Positions 41,508 to 42,441 of a DNA stretch of 42,441 nucleotides are shown here, piece after piece. The stretch is taken from contig BIFP01000045.1 of assembly GCA_005402585.1 (NCBI GenBank), forward strand, positions 1-42,441, read 5' to 3'. This stretch comes from Micromonosporaceae bacterium KJ-029. GTDB lineage: Bacteria > Actinomycetota > Actinomycetes > Mycobacteriales > Micromonosporaceae. Both the position numbers and the translations under genes were made by a program. Below the pieces are notes generated by a model. That model did no database searches. It saw only the letters and a program-made list of their open reading frames with translations, and was not told the origin of the DNA. The stretch's first letter is position 1. Each line of letters starts with the position of its first letter.

Positions 41508-41889
41508 ACCGAAGCGCCGCCGAGTTCATGCAGTAACGCAGTCCGCCAGTTTCCGGGGGACCGTCGTCGAACACGTGGCCGACGTGGCTGTCCCCGTGTG
41601 CCGACCGGACCTCGGTGCCGAACATGGCGTGGCTCGACTCTCGGACCTCGACCACGTTCTCCGGTTCGATCGGCCTGGTGAAGGTCGGCCAGCCGGTGCC
41701 GCTGTCGTACTTGTCGACGGAAGCGAACAGAGGTTCACCGGACACGACGTCGATGTAGATCCCCGGCTCCTCGTTGTCCCAGTAGGCGTTGTCGAAGGCT
41801 GGCTCCGTCTCCGCTTCCCGAGTGACTCGGTACTGCTCCGGCGACAGCCGAGAAACTACCTCGGGGCTCTTGCGGTACTCGTGTGACAC
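41335..41889 (-). CDS. msrB: peptide methionine-R-sulfoxide reductase with foreign tail
   Basis: From GTG 41889 (GGGAGGA 7 nt upstream) the protein has the complete MsrB core: YDSGTGWPTFTRPIEPENVV, MFGTEVRSAHGDSHVGHVFD, DGPPETGGLRYCMNSAALRF. The catalytic Cys is in RYCMN. The four zinc cysteines of some MsrB are absent. After RFIPRAT the frame runs antisense into the DHFR-like fragment to a stop at 41335, adding about 60 Arg/Ser-rich residues. MsrB reduces methionine-R-sulfoxide in proteins. The core may still be active; the tail is the product of a deletion junction near 41500-41510. Confidence 0.8.
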   Translation of the reverse strand: MSHEYRKSPEVVSRLSPEQYRVTREAETEPAFDNAYWDNEEPGIYIDVVSGEPLFASVDKYDSGTGWPTFTRPIEPENVVEVRESSHAMFGTEVRSAHGDSHVGHVFDDGPPETGGLRYCMNSAALRFIPRATLRRSCRRSRDRSAARQRCRSPRRRRGPCSRRSTGSANRGRSRPPRRPRRTA

Positions 41890-42184
41890 CGTCGTTCCTC
41901 CCCATAGGTCGGCAAGAACGGCCGGGTTCAACGGGCCTGCACACGCGTCTCCGGTGCGTACCCCGCCTAGAGTCGACTAACCACGGGGCTGATGAGCGGA
42001 CCACGGTCAGGCTGAACCGCCTCGGATCTTGTAGAGACCAAGTCACGCACCGTGATGCCACGAAGGAGTCGTCGCCAAACCTGAGCGTGAGGCACCCGCA
42101 ATACTTGGCAGCCCCGCCCAAGTGCGGGCACGGCGCTTGCCGGACGGACCACAACTTGCCGCTGTCTGCGGTTGGTCAGCCCTG
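41890..42184. other. intergenic, nothing specific
   Basis: About 295 bp with no gene. It includes the MsrB promoter. Confidence 0.4.
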
Positions 42185-42347
42185 TCACGTTCGCGCGTGG
42201 CTCATCGCCCACTCGAGCGCATAGTCGGCCACCTGCTCCCAGCCAGGCTCGACACCGGTGAAGTGTGAGCGGTCCGGAAACTCGTAGGTCTCAGTCGTCG
42301 CCTCGGAGTTGCGGTACTTCTTCGCGTTCGAGCGGATCACCGAGGGC
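42185..42347 (-). pseudogene. alpha/beta hydrolase C-terminal fragment
   Basis: Frame IRSNAKKYRNSEATTETYEF, PDRSHFTGVEPGWEQVADYA, LEWAMSHA. The D-R-S-H-F piece is the catalytic His turn of alpha/beta hydrolases. The N-terminal part is cut off by the IS3-type end at 42348. Confidence 0.65.
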
Positions 42348-42441
42348 TGAGGTTCCCCCCGGGATGTGGACACCGGGTTATGCCGCGATCTGATGCAGCG
42401 TAGTCGGTGTGGTGGCCTGTTCGTAGTCGGCGGGGCTGAGG
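42348..42441 (-). mobile_element. right part of an IS3-type element (runs off window)
   Basis: The end TGAGGTTCCCCCCGGGATGT starts at 42348, followed by a transposase tail ending at 42378. This gives the edge of an IS3-type element continuing beyond the window. It is not the same subgroup as the element at 4132. Confidence 0.6.
42378..42440 (-). CDS. IS3-type transposase, C-terminal end (partial)
   Basis: LSPADYEQATTPTTLHQIAA-stop is the familiar C-terminus of IS3-family OrfB proteins. Only 20 codons lie in the window. Confidence 0.7.
   Translation of the reverse strand, partial: LSPADYEQATTPTTLHQIAA

Overview
The window looks like a high-GC actinomycete chromosome, most likely of the Micromonosporaceae type, although no gene seen here fixes the genus. 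Three things point that way: strongly GC-biased third codon positions, frequent GTG and TTG starts with 4-bp or 8-bp gene overlaps, and the gene content (DUF1707 protein, SigE-type ECF sigma factors with membrane partners, Eis-like acetyltransferase, DUF2199). No rRNA, complete tRNA, CRISPR array or biosynthetic cluster is visible. The window is an accessory region. Housekeeping genes are rare, and fragments, insertion sequences and short hypothetical genes dominate.

Layout. (1) 0.25-3.6 kb: an intact MarR regulator / methyltransferase / membrane protein operon behind a palindromic operator, then a two-domain acetyltransferase. (2) 3.7-10.5 kb: a mobile-element pile-up. It holds a serine-recombinase tail; an IS3-family element whose orfA is split by a complete-looking group II intron exactly behind the A6G slippery heptamer; and two different IS110-family elements, both frame-broken at the same place and sharing a conserved non-coding block upstream of the transposase (candidate bridge RNA). 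A tRNA 3' fragment follows. (3) 10.5-12.6 kb: a lipoprotein gene, then a LacI fragment joined head-to-head to a second serine-recombinase fragment. (4) 12.5-31.2 kb: an 18-kb stretch bracketed by two ~465-bp imperfect direct repeats. It contains many small unknown genes, including an HTH/nuclease-like protein, a macro-domain gene killed by a stop codon, a HEPN-type protein and candidate immunity-like proteins, together with a DUF2199 protein, a serine hydrolase, a VOC protein, an ankyrin-repeat protein, a HAD-like protein and an IS5-like element. (5) 31.5-40.1 kb: three separate ECF sigma factor / membrane partner operons on the minus strand. The middle one sits with an integrase tail between two direct tRNA-Pro-like 3' fragments. 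(6) 40.2-42.4 kb: gene debris (VOC, DHFR-like and MsrB pieces, a hydrolase tail) ending in the edge of a second IS3-type element.

How it fits together. The sigma/partner pairs, MarR operon and small helix-rich genes are probably accessory stress or conflict functions gathered by repeated integration and deletion. All frame breaks that could be resolved (both IS110 transposases, the IS5-like transposase, the gene ending at 40679 and the decayed gene at 37.6-38.1 kb) go in the same -1 direction. That is either strong pseudogene decay or systematic single-base under-calling in the assembly. Claims resting on those breaks should be read with this in mind. The strongest novel-looking observations are the intron/slippery-site combination, the paired IS110 non-coding blocks with matching frame breaks, and the interleaved inverted repeats that cover the ribosome-binding site and start codon of the IS5-like transposase.
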